In this document: piece after piece, positions 28,201 to 37,974 of the stretch | How the letters are laid out: each line of letters begins with the position of its first letter | Position numbering within the stretch: position 1 is the stretch's first letter | NCBI RefSeq assembly: GCF_014905175.1 | Contig: NC_057792.1 | Location: 19,970,963-20,034,962, forward strand | DNA: 64,000 nucleotides | From: Aphidius gifuensis | Lineage: Eukaryota > Arthropoda > Insecta > Hymenoptera > Braconidae | Direction of reading: 5' to 3' | Translations under genes and position numbers: made by a program | Notes under the pieces: model-generated | What the model was told of the DNA's origin: nothing | Database searches by the model: none | The model's input: only the letters and a program-made list of their open reading frames with translations

Positions 28201-28615
28201 CTGAAGAATAGTAATAATAATAATTTTCGAATTAAACTAAGAAATGTATTTGTAATTTTAGGCTTCAATATTTTTAAATGGCAATGGAACCGGTGAAAAC
28301 ACACATCTTTCTACGTATATTAAAATTTTACCTGGAGAGTATGATTCGCTTTTGAGATGGCCTTTTGCTCACAGCGTATCATTTACAATCTTTGATCAAA
28401 TGACTCAGGTAGAGAAGGCCTGCAATATCGTAGAGAGTTTCATTCCTGATCCAACTTGGAAAAATTTTCAACGACCAAGTCGCGAACCAGATTCATTAGG
28501 TTTCGGTTTCCCACGTTTTATTTCTCATGAGATGATCAAAAAACGTCATTTTGTTAAAGATGATACAATATTCATTCGAGTCAAAGTGGACCCGAGTAAA
28601 ATTGTAGCTGTTTAA
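25287..28615 (+). CDS. Traf4: TRAF4-like adaptor (TRAF zinc fingers + MATH, no RING)
   Basis: Six exons: 25287-25442, 26586-26690, 27236-27397, 27482-27799, 27911-28171, 28262-28615. All introns are phase 0 with GT-AG ends, giving 451 aa. After a short unstructured N-terminus, tandem TRAF-type Cys/His zinc fingers occupy about residues 65-255 (CIHHKDGCKWS, CRYCFKEF, CPHRCETEF). The TRAF-C/MATH domain follows from about residue 295 (TGTLIWKVSDYG) to the end. There is no RING, as in insect TRAF4 (Drosophila Traf4/dTRAF1). The family links membrane receptors and junctional proteins to JNK and NF-kB signalling. MATH domains trimerise and bind short peptide motifs. AATAAA signals lie at 28905 and 28909. 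Intron 1 contains a palindromic repeat (26012-26160), and intron 2 a tRNA-like relic. Confidence 0.93.
26012..26160. mobile_element. foldback (palindromic) element, copy 1
   Basis: The inner arms GCTAAGGAATTAATGTAGCC (26051) and AACATTAATTCCTTAGC (26091-26107) are complementary around AAAAAAATTATG. The outer arms AATAAATAAAATTACCAA and its complement in 26138-26155 extend the fold to about 150 bp. A sister copy is at 37108-37190 and a diverged one in 32800-33390. It lies in intron 1 of TRAF4-like. Confidence 0.8.
26969..27058 (+). repeat. tRNA-like relic closed by a 9-bp inverted repeat
   Basis: The core (26978-27046) has an A-box-like TGGTCTAGTGATC and a perfect B-box GGTTCGATTCC (27027-27037), with CCCGG before it as in tRNA-Gly/Glu genes. 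The T-stem has mismatches and the anticodon loop lacks U33, so it is not a working tRNA. AATAACGAA and TTCGTTATT flank it, extending the acceptor stem. A truncated relative is at 52580-52611 (minus). It lies in intron 2 of TRAF4-like. Confidence 0.65.
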
Positions 28616-29061
28616 TTTATATTATATGTGTTATTTTTCAACCTATAAAAAATGTCACAAAAATATAGTAGTTACTGTTATATAATAGTATTGTACTGCC
28701 TATTTAATATAATTATAATTTTAGTTTTTTTATTAACATTTTTTTGAATTATTTTATTACTTGCCTTATGTGCTGATAGGCTCGCTAGGTTTACCAAATT
28801 ATGTATTAAATATAAGCTTGTATCGATTTAAACAAATGTCTATGAAGCCTTCATAAATATGTAAATGTGATTTTGACCTTCTAGTGACCGTATTTATTGA
28901 ACTAAATAAATAAACATGATTGACAAAATGACTGAGCTATTTATTTAGTATGTAACTTTTTTTGCAATACAATATTTTGAGTGTGCGTATTATAACTATC
29001 ACAAGGTGCAATGTTTTTTATTGCACACTCGAATAAACTTAATAAAGAAAAAAATAAAAAT

Positions 29062-29689
29062 TTACTTATTAGTTTTTGACATTCTTATTCGAAACAACTG
29101 ATCCATTGTATGTGGTAGCAGTGGACGTATGCTATTTAACTCCATTACAGTTAAGTTATTGAGAACAGCATGTACACCACTTTTAGCTTTGAACAGTTCA
29201 TCAAGTGATGTTCTCAACTTTGACATTCGTATGTCCCATATATCTTTAATCGCCGTACGAACATTGTCAACACTGGGTATATCATCTGAAGCGATATCCA
29301 TAAGTATATGAGCCTCATCCATGTAATGATCATTTGCCATCTTATGGAAAGTTCTTTAGAGATAAATAAAAAAAATGAAACATATAAATATGCAAAATTT
29401 TGATGGAAATAAACATAGTATACTTATTTTAAAAACACAATTACCGAGATAATTTTTCGTTCTCTTTTATGGTTTCCAACTTTTCAAGCTCCATCCAATC
29501 TGGACACATAATCCGGCATTTTTGTTGCTGTTTGAGACTGACAGCAAGCCAAAGAGGGACATTCAAAGTAGCTCCAGCTTTGAATGGTCCAACACTACCC
29601 GAAAGGAGATGAATTGTACCCAAATTAAAATTTGGTATGATACTAATTGTTCTGTTTTCATTAATAAATTCTATTTCATTTGGATCCAT
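29062..29689 (-). CDS. GINS2: DNA replication complex GINS protein PSF2
   Basis: Two exons on the minus strand, 29689-29445 and 29353-29062, joined across a 91-nt GT-AG intron. This gives 178 aa, against about 185 for human GINS2. The protein starts MDPNEIEFINENRTISIIPN and carries the family's GTIHLLSGSVGPFKAG and VPLWLAVSLKQ segments. The helical second half contains ASDDIPSVDNVRTAIKDIW. PSF2 is one of four GINS subunits that join Cdc45 and Mcm2-7 in the CMG replicative helicase. The first ATG of the longest frame lies ten codons upstream, at CTG/GTG-type codons, so 29689 was chosen. It is divergent from CHMP6, with 880 bp of repeat-rich sequence between. Confidence 0.94.
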
Positions 29690-30568
29690 GGTAGAGTAAA
29701 TTCGAATTGCTGACTGCATGCAACATGAGCTAAGTCAGCACTCAGCATCAGCTGTCAACCGTGTTGCAGTGAAAAATGTAAATATAATAATAATAATAAT
29801 AATTGTTTTTAATTCTTATTTTTTAAGGAATACATATTCGACACCACTGTTCTCTCCCCACGTTTGCGTAATATACGTGTATATATGTGTATGATCATGC
29901 GCATTAAACTAGAAAGAAAAATAACCACCGAACATTGTGTAATAATATTTATTATTAATAATAAGAAAACAATAAATTGATATGAATAAATGAATTGTAA
30001 TAAAGAAAAAAAAAAATGATATTTAAGTAACCCTGTGAATACGGGTGCATGACATTACAGCACCTGTATTCACAGGGCATTACAATTTAGAGCTTTTTTC
30101 CTCCACTGGCGGTGCTTGTGAAGCTTTCGTATGTAAAATTTATATAAAAAAAATTTGACAAGCGCTATCAGTGACGGAAAAAAAGCCCTAAATTGTATAA
30201 AATTTGCCCTGTGAATACGGGTGCAGCACTAGATAGTTGCAATTTTTTTATTTATATAAAATTGATTTGATTATATTAATTTCACATACAAAAGCTCCGC
30301 AAGCGCCGCCAGTGGAGGAAAAAAGCCTTAAATTGTAATGCCCTGTGAATTGGACTGCCGTTCTTACATATGTAGATGAATGTGGTAGAGTCAGTGGGTT
30401 AAGAGTGTCAAGACGTAAGCATAAACGTAGGTGTCTAAGCATGTCTAAGATAAATCTACCGAATTTAGTCGTATATTTATAATATTTGTCTTTGTTGAGT
30501 AATTATCATACCATATATAATACTAGACGTTCTCTGATATATAAACTTTCATCGACAGGTTGGACAAC
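29690..30568. other. divergent GINS2/CHMP6 intergenic region
   Basis: It presumably carries promoters for both genes, though no clear core motif could be picked. It contains an ATAATA microsatellite (about 29781-29803), a nested foldback element (30031-30350), and one arm (30359-30402) of an inverted repeat whose partner lies beyond CHMP6 at 33508-33549. Confidence 0.6.
30031..30350. mobile_element. nested foldback/MITE cluster (CCCTGTGAATACGGG family)
   Basis: The main element (30068-30350) has about 75-bp inverted arms, including GCTTTTTTCCTCCACTGGCG on the left and its complement at about 30305-30330. CCCTGTGAAT occurs at 30031, 30208 and 30340 and inverted at 30068. The middle copy looks like an extra right arm inserted into the element. 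A partial relative is at 37021-37075. Confidence 0.75.
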
Positions 30569-31475
30569 ATGGGCGTTTTTTTTTCAAAGAAAAAGACTGT
30601 CAGTCGAATCACTGAACAAGATAAAGCAGTATTGGTAAACATGACCAAATTCGATAAACTATTTTAAAACTTAACATTACCATCAAAAGTTCTGTATGAC
30701 TCCGAAAAAATAATTGCTTAAATATGCTTTTCAGCAATTAAAACACGTAAGAGACAAAATTCAGCAGTATCAGAAGCGAATTGAACAAAATATTGAAAAG
30801 GAACGTGAATTAGCCAAAAAATTATTAAATAATAATATGAAAAGGTGAGCACTGTAATTTTTGTTCTTTAGTTGTGAAACTTACATTTTTTAACTTTTCA
30901 TTACTTACTATTAATTCATTTATTTATTGTTGTATAGTCGAGCACTTTTATTGCTTCGTAAGAAAAAGTTCCAGGAACAAATATTATCAAAAATTGATGG
31001 CCAAATGGAAAACATTGAAAGTATGGTTCATGAGTTAGAGTTTGCCCAAGTTGAAATAAAAGTCATTGATGGTCTTAAAATTGGAAATACAGCATTAAAT
31101 AAATTACATGAAGTATTGTCAATCGATGAAATTGAAAAAGTTATGGATAATACACAGGAGGGTATCAATAAACAACGAGAATTAGATGAACTTTTGATAG
31201 GGTACTTGACTGAAGACGATGAAGATGAAGCTAAAGCTGAACTTGATGCTCTTTTGGCCGAAGACGTCGTTGAAAAATTACCTAATGTTTCTACAGACAT
31301 CGAATTGCCCAACGTTCCGGAACACGAAATCGATAATACAAAAGGTAAAATAAAACAATTAAAATTTCATGTTATTATTCAATATTATATCGAAACGTTT
31401 TGTGTCAATTCTCTAGAACTTGCTAACCTGTCAAAAACAAAAAATAATCAACAACCTGTAGCGATGAAGGCTTAA
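30569..31475 (+). CDS. CHMP6: charged multivesicular body protein 6 (ESCRT-III, Vps20)
   Basis: Four exons: 30569-30634, 30735-30844, 30938-31344, 31417-31475; 213 aa (human CHMP6 is 201). The N-terminus MGVFFSKKK has Gly2 for myristoylation followed by a basic patch, as in Vps20. Next come the helical hairpin (LKHVRDKIQQYQKRIEQNIE) and acidic C-terminal half of Snf7-family proteins, ending in a short tail with VEKLPNVSTDIELPNVPE. CHMP6 links ESCRT-II to CHMP4/Snf7 polymer assembly on endosomes. The last intron (72 nt) is a multiple of three with no stop, so retention would simply insert 24 residues. An AATAAA is at 31628. VPS4, the ESCRT-III ATPase, lies 2.4 kb downstream on the same strand. 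Confidence 0.94.
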
Positions 31476-32347
31476 TCCTTTGCTACCCTGGTGGAAAAAA
31501 TCTTCACTCATTTTTTTTTTCAATCACATAAAATCAGACCAGTCCGCTCCATTTGTTGTGAGGAAACAACTTTGTACTGCTGTGATTCGTAAAATAATGT
31601 AAATATGTAAAGTCATACAAGTAAGGAAATAAAATATTCTGACAACGAATAAACACAAGAATAGTGAAGATATTAGTGTATAATAAAATTTATAATCTTT
31701 GATCAACCTTTATATATATAGGAGAAAAAGACACTTGGTCATGTGCGTCATTGAAATTGGATCGTAGAGTGGTTCTGTAGTCCATAGTTTACTTTATTCG
31801 ATACAGTTCAACGTTTCTCTTCTCTGCACTACACTACATCCGATTTTGTTGATTTTAAATATGATCATTGTTTATTTTATCTCATTCAATGATTCATGAG
31901 ACACTATAACTTTTTTAAAATTAATTATTAATGAATAATCCAAATTGTCTTCCGGATAAGCGCTATTTTGAATTATGTTGTCTAGATATTTTTATATTGA
32001 ATAAATAAGAAGTATGACATTTTTCGTATTATCATAATCATTTCTTTTCGTTGAACGGCAACCTTGTGTAACGATAGTATCAGTAAAAACAAGAGATAAA
32101 AATTATTTAGAATAGTCCTATTTCAAAGTTTGCTCCAAGTACAAGAATTTTTTATTTTAAACACAAAAACATATCATACTCCTATCTACGCTATTTGAAT
32201 AAGTCGAAATTTGATAATAAATATCTTTCTGAAATGTACGGGAACCTATGTTGAAAGTTACTTTCATCAAGAGATGCATCATTATTTCATTTAGAATCTA
32301 AATTTTAGATATCGAAAAAAATTTTTTGTCAAAGTTAGTCAACTATA

Positions 32348-32601
32348 GCGTACACAAGAAAGCGCTAGAGTCGTGCGGTCATTTGAAGAAACTTAAGTAA
32401 CTAAAATTTATTATTTCTTTATTGTTATTTATTTTTTCTAGTTTTTCCGCTTTCTTTCTTCATTATTAATTAGCAATTTGTTTTTGTGTCTTGGAAAAAA
32501 TTATTAAATTCACAAAATAAACATAATGAATGAGTTGGTAAATTTTAGTTACTAAAGTATCTTCAAATGACCGCACGACCCTAGCGCTTCTTTGCATACG
32601 C
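32348..32601. mobile_element. 254-bp MITE with 63-bp TIRs
   Basis: The left arm 32348-32410 contains AAGCGCTAGAGTCGTGCGGT, and the right arm 32539-32601 is its complement with few mismatches (GACCGCACGACCCTAGCGCT). The centre is T-rich and non-coding. Confidence 0.85.
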
Positions 32602-32799
32602 TCGTCGCTCAGTGTGAAAAGTGTTAAGTGAACGAACACACTTTTTGTACTGTTTTGTACATTGGGAATGGGACAAAAAACGTCGTAAAATAAGGCTTGT
32701 TTACAACGAAAATTGTTTACATTTGTTGTTGATATTTTAATGCCGTTTTGTAGTTCGTACGGAACGCACTCGTGGTTACTTTTCTTTAAAAACATTTGC

Positions 32800-33390
32800 C
32801 ATAATTAATTAATTAAAAAGCCATTGGCAACTGTTCTTAAGGAAAGAATGACATTAAATAAATTAATTAACTGCAGTCTAGATTATTTCCTCAGCCATTT
32901 GACAAAAAAATATTAATTAATTATAGGAAATATTGGCGAAGAATCAATCTACACTACGATACAATTTATTTGGTTACATTCTTTCCTTGGCAACATTTGC
33001 CAATAGCTTTATAATCAATTAATTGTAGTAAAAATAGCTAAGGAAAGGATGTAGCCGAATAAATTAATTCGTAGCCTGGATTAATTTTACAGCATTATTT
33101 TCTATATTCAATCAAAATTATTGTGTCAAATGGCTGTAAAATTAACCTAGACTACGAATTAATTTATTAGGCCACATCCTTTCTTTAGCAAAATTTACCG
33201 ATGGCTATTTAATTAATTAATTATGGCAAATTCCTTAATTATTTGCTACCAATATTTTAATTTATCATATAAAATATTGCCGAGAAATTAATCTAAACTC
33301 TTAATCTATTTATTCGGTTACATCCTTTCCTGAGCAACATTTGCTAATAAGTTTTAATAAATTAATTATGGCAAATGTTCTTATTATTAT
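32800..33390. mobile_element. foldback repeat cluster (copy 2 of the GCTAAGG family)
   Basis: The central inverted repeat is 33037-33093 against 33133-33189, with arms such as GCTAAGGAAAGGATGTAGCC and its complement. Around it, GGTTACATYCTTTCCT and CAACATTTGCCAATA-like units recur at least four times in both orientations. The arm sequence is recognisably related to the elements at 26012 and 37108. Confidence 0.75.
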
Positions 33391-33866
33391 TTTATCAGCC
33401 ATTCGTCGAAATACATAAAAAAATGTCGAATTACTGTAATTTACACGGTATATTACACGTAAAATTTACACTGTAAATTACAAACCCATCGCTGCGTGTG
33501 TATAAGTTTAACCCACTGACTTTACCTCATTCGTATACATGTAAGAACGACCGGAGTTATTTTATAGTCTGGTGTTAACTTAACTCTACCCCGTAACTCT
33601 CCATTTAAGAACGCACCCCTGCAGTGATCTAAAGTGGTCTTTATTTCTATACATAGTTTGATTATAATTTTTTTAAGGTTACTAAATTTTTTTTACAATA
33701 GATCATGTACTTTTAACTTTCCAATTACAATACAAACCCTTCGAGTGTTTTCACGTATGTAAATATTTTTCAACGACTATCATTAGCAAGCTGAATCTTT
33801 GTTAACATCAAAAAGAGTCAAACGAGAAACAGTGAAGAGAGAAAATCTTGATTGTTTTTGTAGAAC

Positions 33867-35411
33867 ATGGCAACAGGAACTATTTTGCAGGTACGGTTTT
33901 TTTTTGAGATTTAGTTTTTAAAATGGAGCATTTAATAATAATATTTTATCATAGAAAGCTATTGATCTGGTAACTAAAGCTACTGAAGCTGACAAAAACA
34001 AGGATTACGAAAACGCCCTCAAGCTGTATGAGCACGCAGTTGAGTATTTCCTTCACGCCATCAAGTGTAAGTTTTTTAACTACTCCAGTTTGATTTTGCT
34101 AATTGTATTGAAAAATAAGTACATCTTCAGTTACGTTGTTTTTTTATACTACAGACGATGCCCAGGGTGAGAGAGCCAAAGAAAGCATCAGATTAAAATG
34201 TCAACAGTACCTTGATAGAGCTGAAAAATTGAAAGATTATCTAAAAAAAGGAAAAAAAAAGCCAGTGGCAGCTGGAAGTGAAGGCTCAAAGGAAGATAAA
34301 AAAAGTGACAGTGGAGATAGTGACAATGACAGTGATCCTGATAAAAAAAAGCTTCAGTCTCGATTAGAAGGTGCTATCGTTGTTGAAAAACCAAACGTTA
34401 AATGGAGCGATGTTGCTGGGTTAGATTTAGCTAAAGAAGCTCTGAAAGAAGCTGTAATTCTCCCCATTCGGTTTCCACATTTTTTCACTGGTAAGAGAAT
34501 CCCATGGAAAGGAATCCTCTTATTTGGTCCTCCCGGTACCGGTAAATCATATTTGGCCAAAGCTGTTGCTACTGAAGCAAATAATTCAAACTTTTTGTCA
34601 GTATCATCATCTGACTTGGTCAGCAAATGGCTTGGAGAGTCTGAAAAGTTGGTTAAAAATTTATTCGAACTCGCACGCGCACGAAAACCTAGCATAATTT
34701 TTATAGATGAAGTTGACTCTCTATGTTCTTCAAGATCTGACAATGAATCAGAGTCAGCTCGGCGAATTAAAACCGAGTTTTTGGTTCAAATGCAAGGGGT
34801 TGGAAATGATAATGATGGAATCCTTGTTCTTGGAGCTACAAATATTCCCTGGGTTTTAGATGCAGCTATCAGAAGACGTTTTGAGAAAAGAATTTACATT
34901 CCCCTTCCAGAAGAACATGCAAGAGCAACTATGTTTAAACTTCATCTTGGAAATACGTCTCATAATCTTAATGAGGATGATTTTAAGAAACTCGCAGCAT
35001 CTACCGAAGGATACTCTGGTGCTGATATTAGCATTATTGTCAGAGATGCTCTGATGCAACCTGTAAGACTAGTGCAAACAGCAACTCATTTCAAAAGAGT
35101 TAGTGGTCCATCACCAAAAGATGCATCAATTATTGTCTCCGATTTATTGACTCCTTGTTCACCTGGAGATCCAGGAGCCATGGAAATGAATTGGATGGAT
35201 GTAGAAGGAGATAAACTTTATGAACCACCAGTAACCATGGTAAGATCTCTCATTATACTTTCGTTTCTAATTTTCTTAATTTTCCCATTAAAACCTTATT
35301 CGATTTCAGAAACACATGTTGAAGTCTCTATCGACTACCCGCCCAACGGTGAACGAAGAAGACTTGATAAAACTTGATAAATTTAAAGAAGATTTTGGTC
35401 AAGAAGGTTGA
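33867..35411 (+). CDS. Vps4: vacuolar protein sorting-associated protein 4 (AAA ATPase)
   Basis: Four exons: 33867-33890, 33955-34066, 34155-35239, 35310-35411; 440 aa (human VPS4B is 444). The MIT domain is residues ~1-75 (AIDLVTKATEADKNKDYENA...), followed by an acidic/lysine linker and the AAA cassette. Walker A GPPGTGKS is at 170-177, Walker B IIFIDEVDS has the catalytic Asp-Glu at 230-231, and a RRRFEKRIYIPLP segment holds the arginine-finger region. The C-terminus KHMLKSLSTTRPTVNEEDL is the Vps4-specific end. The hexamer extracts ESCRT-III subunits by recognising MIM motifs, recycling the polymer in MVB formation, abscission and membrane repair. An AATAAA is at 35561. It lies in tandem downstream of CHMP6, a functional partner. 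Confidence 0.96.
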
Positions 35412-35864
35412 AAAGTGCAACAAAGAAACGTCAAAGTATTTTTTATGTCAAATCCAGATATTTTATTGCCACTTTTTTTTGTTCACGTTAAATGTTTATT
35501 TTCAGAATTTTTTATCAATTCGATATTATAATTGTGAATGCACACTTGAAATCGAGTTGAAATAAAATCTTATATTAAATAATACTAAAAAATTTCACAT
35601 TAAAATTAAATTATATACTCTCTCTAAAATATCAATTCAAAAATAAAGAATTTACATTACATGAATCAAAACCGGGTGAAAATTGCCTGATGATTGATTT
35701 TAATTTAATTTATAAGGAGGCATATTTAGCTTATAATTTAACACATGTAAATCTACGCGCATTTTAAAGTCATTATAAAGCTCCTAATTATATGGCTAGT
35801 AGAATGCAAGAGTACAACCTAAAGTATTTTTCTCATAAAATTGTAAAGAAAGATGTATATCATG

Positions 35865-35992
35865 AGACCCGGTAGGGTCTTCGTTTAAATTTCGTTTTAG
35901 AAATAAAAATTGCAAGGCTAACTGAGTATATATATGTATTAATTCTGTATCCGTGACGTCATTATTTCTTATCAAAAGACTCGGTAGAGTCT
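35865..35992. repeat. two diverged hairpin units with compensatory stem changes
   Basis: AGACCCGGTAGGGTCT (35865-35880) and AGACTCGGTAGAGTCT (35977-35992) each form a 6-bp stem with a GGTA loop. The single stem difference is compensated (C-G versus T-A). Each is followed after about 45-50 nt by ACTGAGTAT, so the period is about 112 bp. Confidence 0.7.
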
Positions 35993-36307
35993 CGACTCAT
36001 TTTTTTTCAAGCGCGAAATGACTTACTGAGTATGATTAATGATTATAGTAAAAATTTCTGTTTACACCAATGCAAATAAATTTAACAATTGGATATAATA
36101 GTGTGAGTAAGCTTCCGACGTTCTCCGAGTGTCACATGCGCGCGTCGTTTTGGTAGGCACACGACAAGGAAGACGATAGAGTCTGCAGTCTGCACCGTTG
36201 CCCATGGAGAAAGAATCGAGCCTTGTTAGCAATATTGAAGTTTTACATAAATAAATATATATATATGAGAAAAATAAAATAAATACAAAAAAAATATAAA
36301 TATATGA

Positions 36308-36422
36308 GAAAAACATGAAGGCGCTTTTTGTTGCTTTCATGTGAAGCTGCCATAGTGGTATGCAAATGCAAAAATAAGGTAAAATTTACATGAAAGCAAC
36401 AAAAAGCGCCTTCATGTTTTTC
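36308..36422. repeat. perfect 35-bp inverted repeat with 45-nt spacer
   Basis: The arms are 36308-36342 and 36388-36422, containing CATGAAGGCGCTTTTTGTTG and its exact complement. All 35 positions pair. It could be a young foldback element or a microRNA-like hairpin. Sequence alone does not decide. Confidence 0.9.
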
Positions 36423-36534
36423 TATCGCGACTAATATTTCTTGTCGGCGAATCGCAAATTCGCAATACGGCACCCGCACCCGTATTCACATCATGACATA
36501 GATATTGGCTGCTTTCTTTCATAAACTCGGTGTT

Positions 36535-37015
36535 CAGAACACTGATGTGATCTCTATCAGCGCACGCGTAGGCGCAGATGCGCAGAATTGCTTATTTAAA
36601 AAAAAAATGGCTGTGCATTGACACATTTTTGGGGTAATTCCATTTTATTTTGAATAAATTGTTTATGTTTTTCAGTTGGAATTGGATGACACAACAAAAT
36701 GCTAAATCCTGAATAACATGAAATTGGACACACTAATAGGGATATTCTTTCATCGCGGATTTTCTGGCGGACTTCCACTTACACTAGATGTCCCTTCTTT
36801 TTTTTACCCCTTCTTTAATTAGTTATGCATTTAAGCATAACTAATTAAGAAGTGGAAGTCCGCCAGAAAATCTGCCATGAAAGAATATCTGTAATGTTAA
36901 GATAAATATAATGCCAGTGGTTTCCGGCGCCAATGCACAGCCCTTTTTTTTTTAATAAGTCATTCTGCGCAACTGCGCCTACGCGTGCGCTGATGGAGGT
37001 CACATCAGTGTTCTG
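36535..37015. mobile_element. 481-bp foldback element
   Basis: The ends CAGAACACTGATGTGA and TCACATCAGTGTTCTG are perfect complements. The arms continue inward through CAGCGCACGCGTAGGCGCAG, GGCTGTGCATTG and TTTTCTGGCGGACTTCCACT, each found inverted in the other half. The centre is the palindrome TTAATTAGTTATGC-ATTTAA-GCATAACTAATTAA. The left arm is longer, probably through a later insertion. Confidence 0.85.
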
Positions 37016-37107
37016 CAGCCCAATCCACTGGCGGCGCTTGTGAAGCTTTTGTATATGAAATCTATATAAAAAAAATTTTACTGATAAAATGTAGATAAGA
37101 AAAAGAT

Positions 37108-37190
37108 GTAGCTAAGGAATTAATGTTGCCAAAAAAATTATGTTTTAAGCAACATCAATTCCTTAGCTACTCCTTGTCCTTGGTATTTTT
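37108..37190. mobile_element. foldback element, copy 3 of the GCTAAGG family
   Basis: GTAGCTAAGGAATTAATGTT and AACATCAATTCCTTAGCTAC are complementary arms around AAAAAAATTATG, the same spacer as in the copy at 26012. A piece of the CCACTGGCGGCGCTTGTGAA family (37021-37075) is directly upstream. Confidence 0.8.
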
Positions 37191-37974
37191 CATTCATTCA
37201 ATAAATAAAATACATGTAACAGATGTTGCTATTTTTCTTGCTTTCATTTCAAATGCATTCAAAGCATGATAATTAGGTAACGGAATTAATTATCTCATGT
37301 TTAATTGTCAGGATTTGTAAACAAATAAATATGACGTTTGTGAAGTTATTGTTTGTAATTCATGATGACATCTAACATATACTATTGTCTAACTATGATA
37401 TCTAACGTAATAACTATTTGTCGTTAACGTTGTTATCCTTTAGTTCGTTAACTCAAGTAGTTAATGTCGAACCAGCAGATTTCTATAACTATGCATGGAA
37501 AAACTGTCCCTATATATAATAAAAAAAAATTACGAGATATTAAAAAAAAAAAAAAAAAAAAAGCATGATCTGAAAGAAAAAACATCGACGTGGGAAGGGG
37601 TAGAAACTGAGAAACTGAGTCTTGAAATGCTCGACTGTGCTCGACATCGACAACACACATCACAGTTGCAAATGGCAGACGTGTAACATTTATGATCAAA
37701 AGATCTATTTTTTTTTCCGTTTAATCCAAGTATATCTATAACCTTTTTTATTTTGTAAATAAATAATAATAAGAGGAAAACAGTTATTCAAAAGTTGATT
37801 TTTACTGAGAGACATATAAAACAAATTGTTTTTAATTGAAAAGTTTTAGAAAAAACACAAACACATTTATATTATATAGGTATTGAATTTTTTTAAAAGG
37901 TTGGAGTAGTATAATTTAATAAATTAAATTTATATGTGTATATGTATGTATTAACAAAAAAAATTTTCAGGACA

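Larger units (their letters stand above)
31476..33866. other. CHMP6-VPS4 intergenic region
   Basis: No gene is visible. The CHMP6 3' UTR comes first, then a 254-bp TIR element (32348-32601) and a dense foldback cluster (32800-33390). An inverted copy (33508-33549) of the sequence at 30359-30402 follows. The last ~200 bp before VPS4 presumably hold its promoter. Confidence 0.6.
35412..37974. other. VPS4-GGNBP2 intergenic region, nest of repeats
   Basis: It holds no gene beyond the VPS4 3' UTR. It holds two related hairpins (35865, 35977), a perfect 35-bp hairpin (36308-36422), a 481-bp foldback element (36535-37015), a partial CCTCCACTGGCGG-family piece (37021-37075) and the second GCTAAGG palindrome (37108-37190). 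The order suggests successive nested insertions. Confidence 0.65.

Noticed and set aside
36243..36479. Coding ORF across the VPS4-GGNBP2 gap (minus strand)
   Set aside because: It is made of both arms of the perfect hairpin, so the open frame is incidental.
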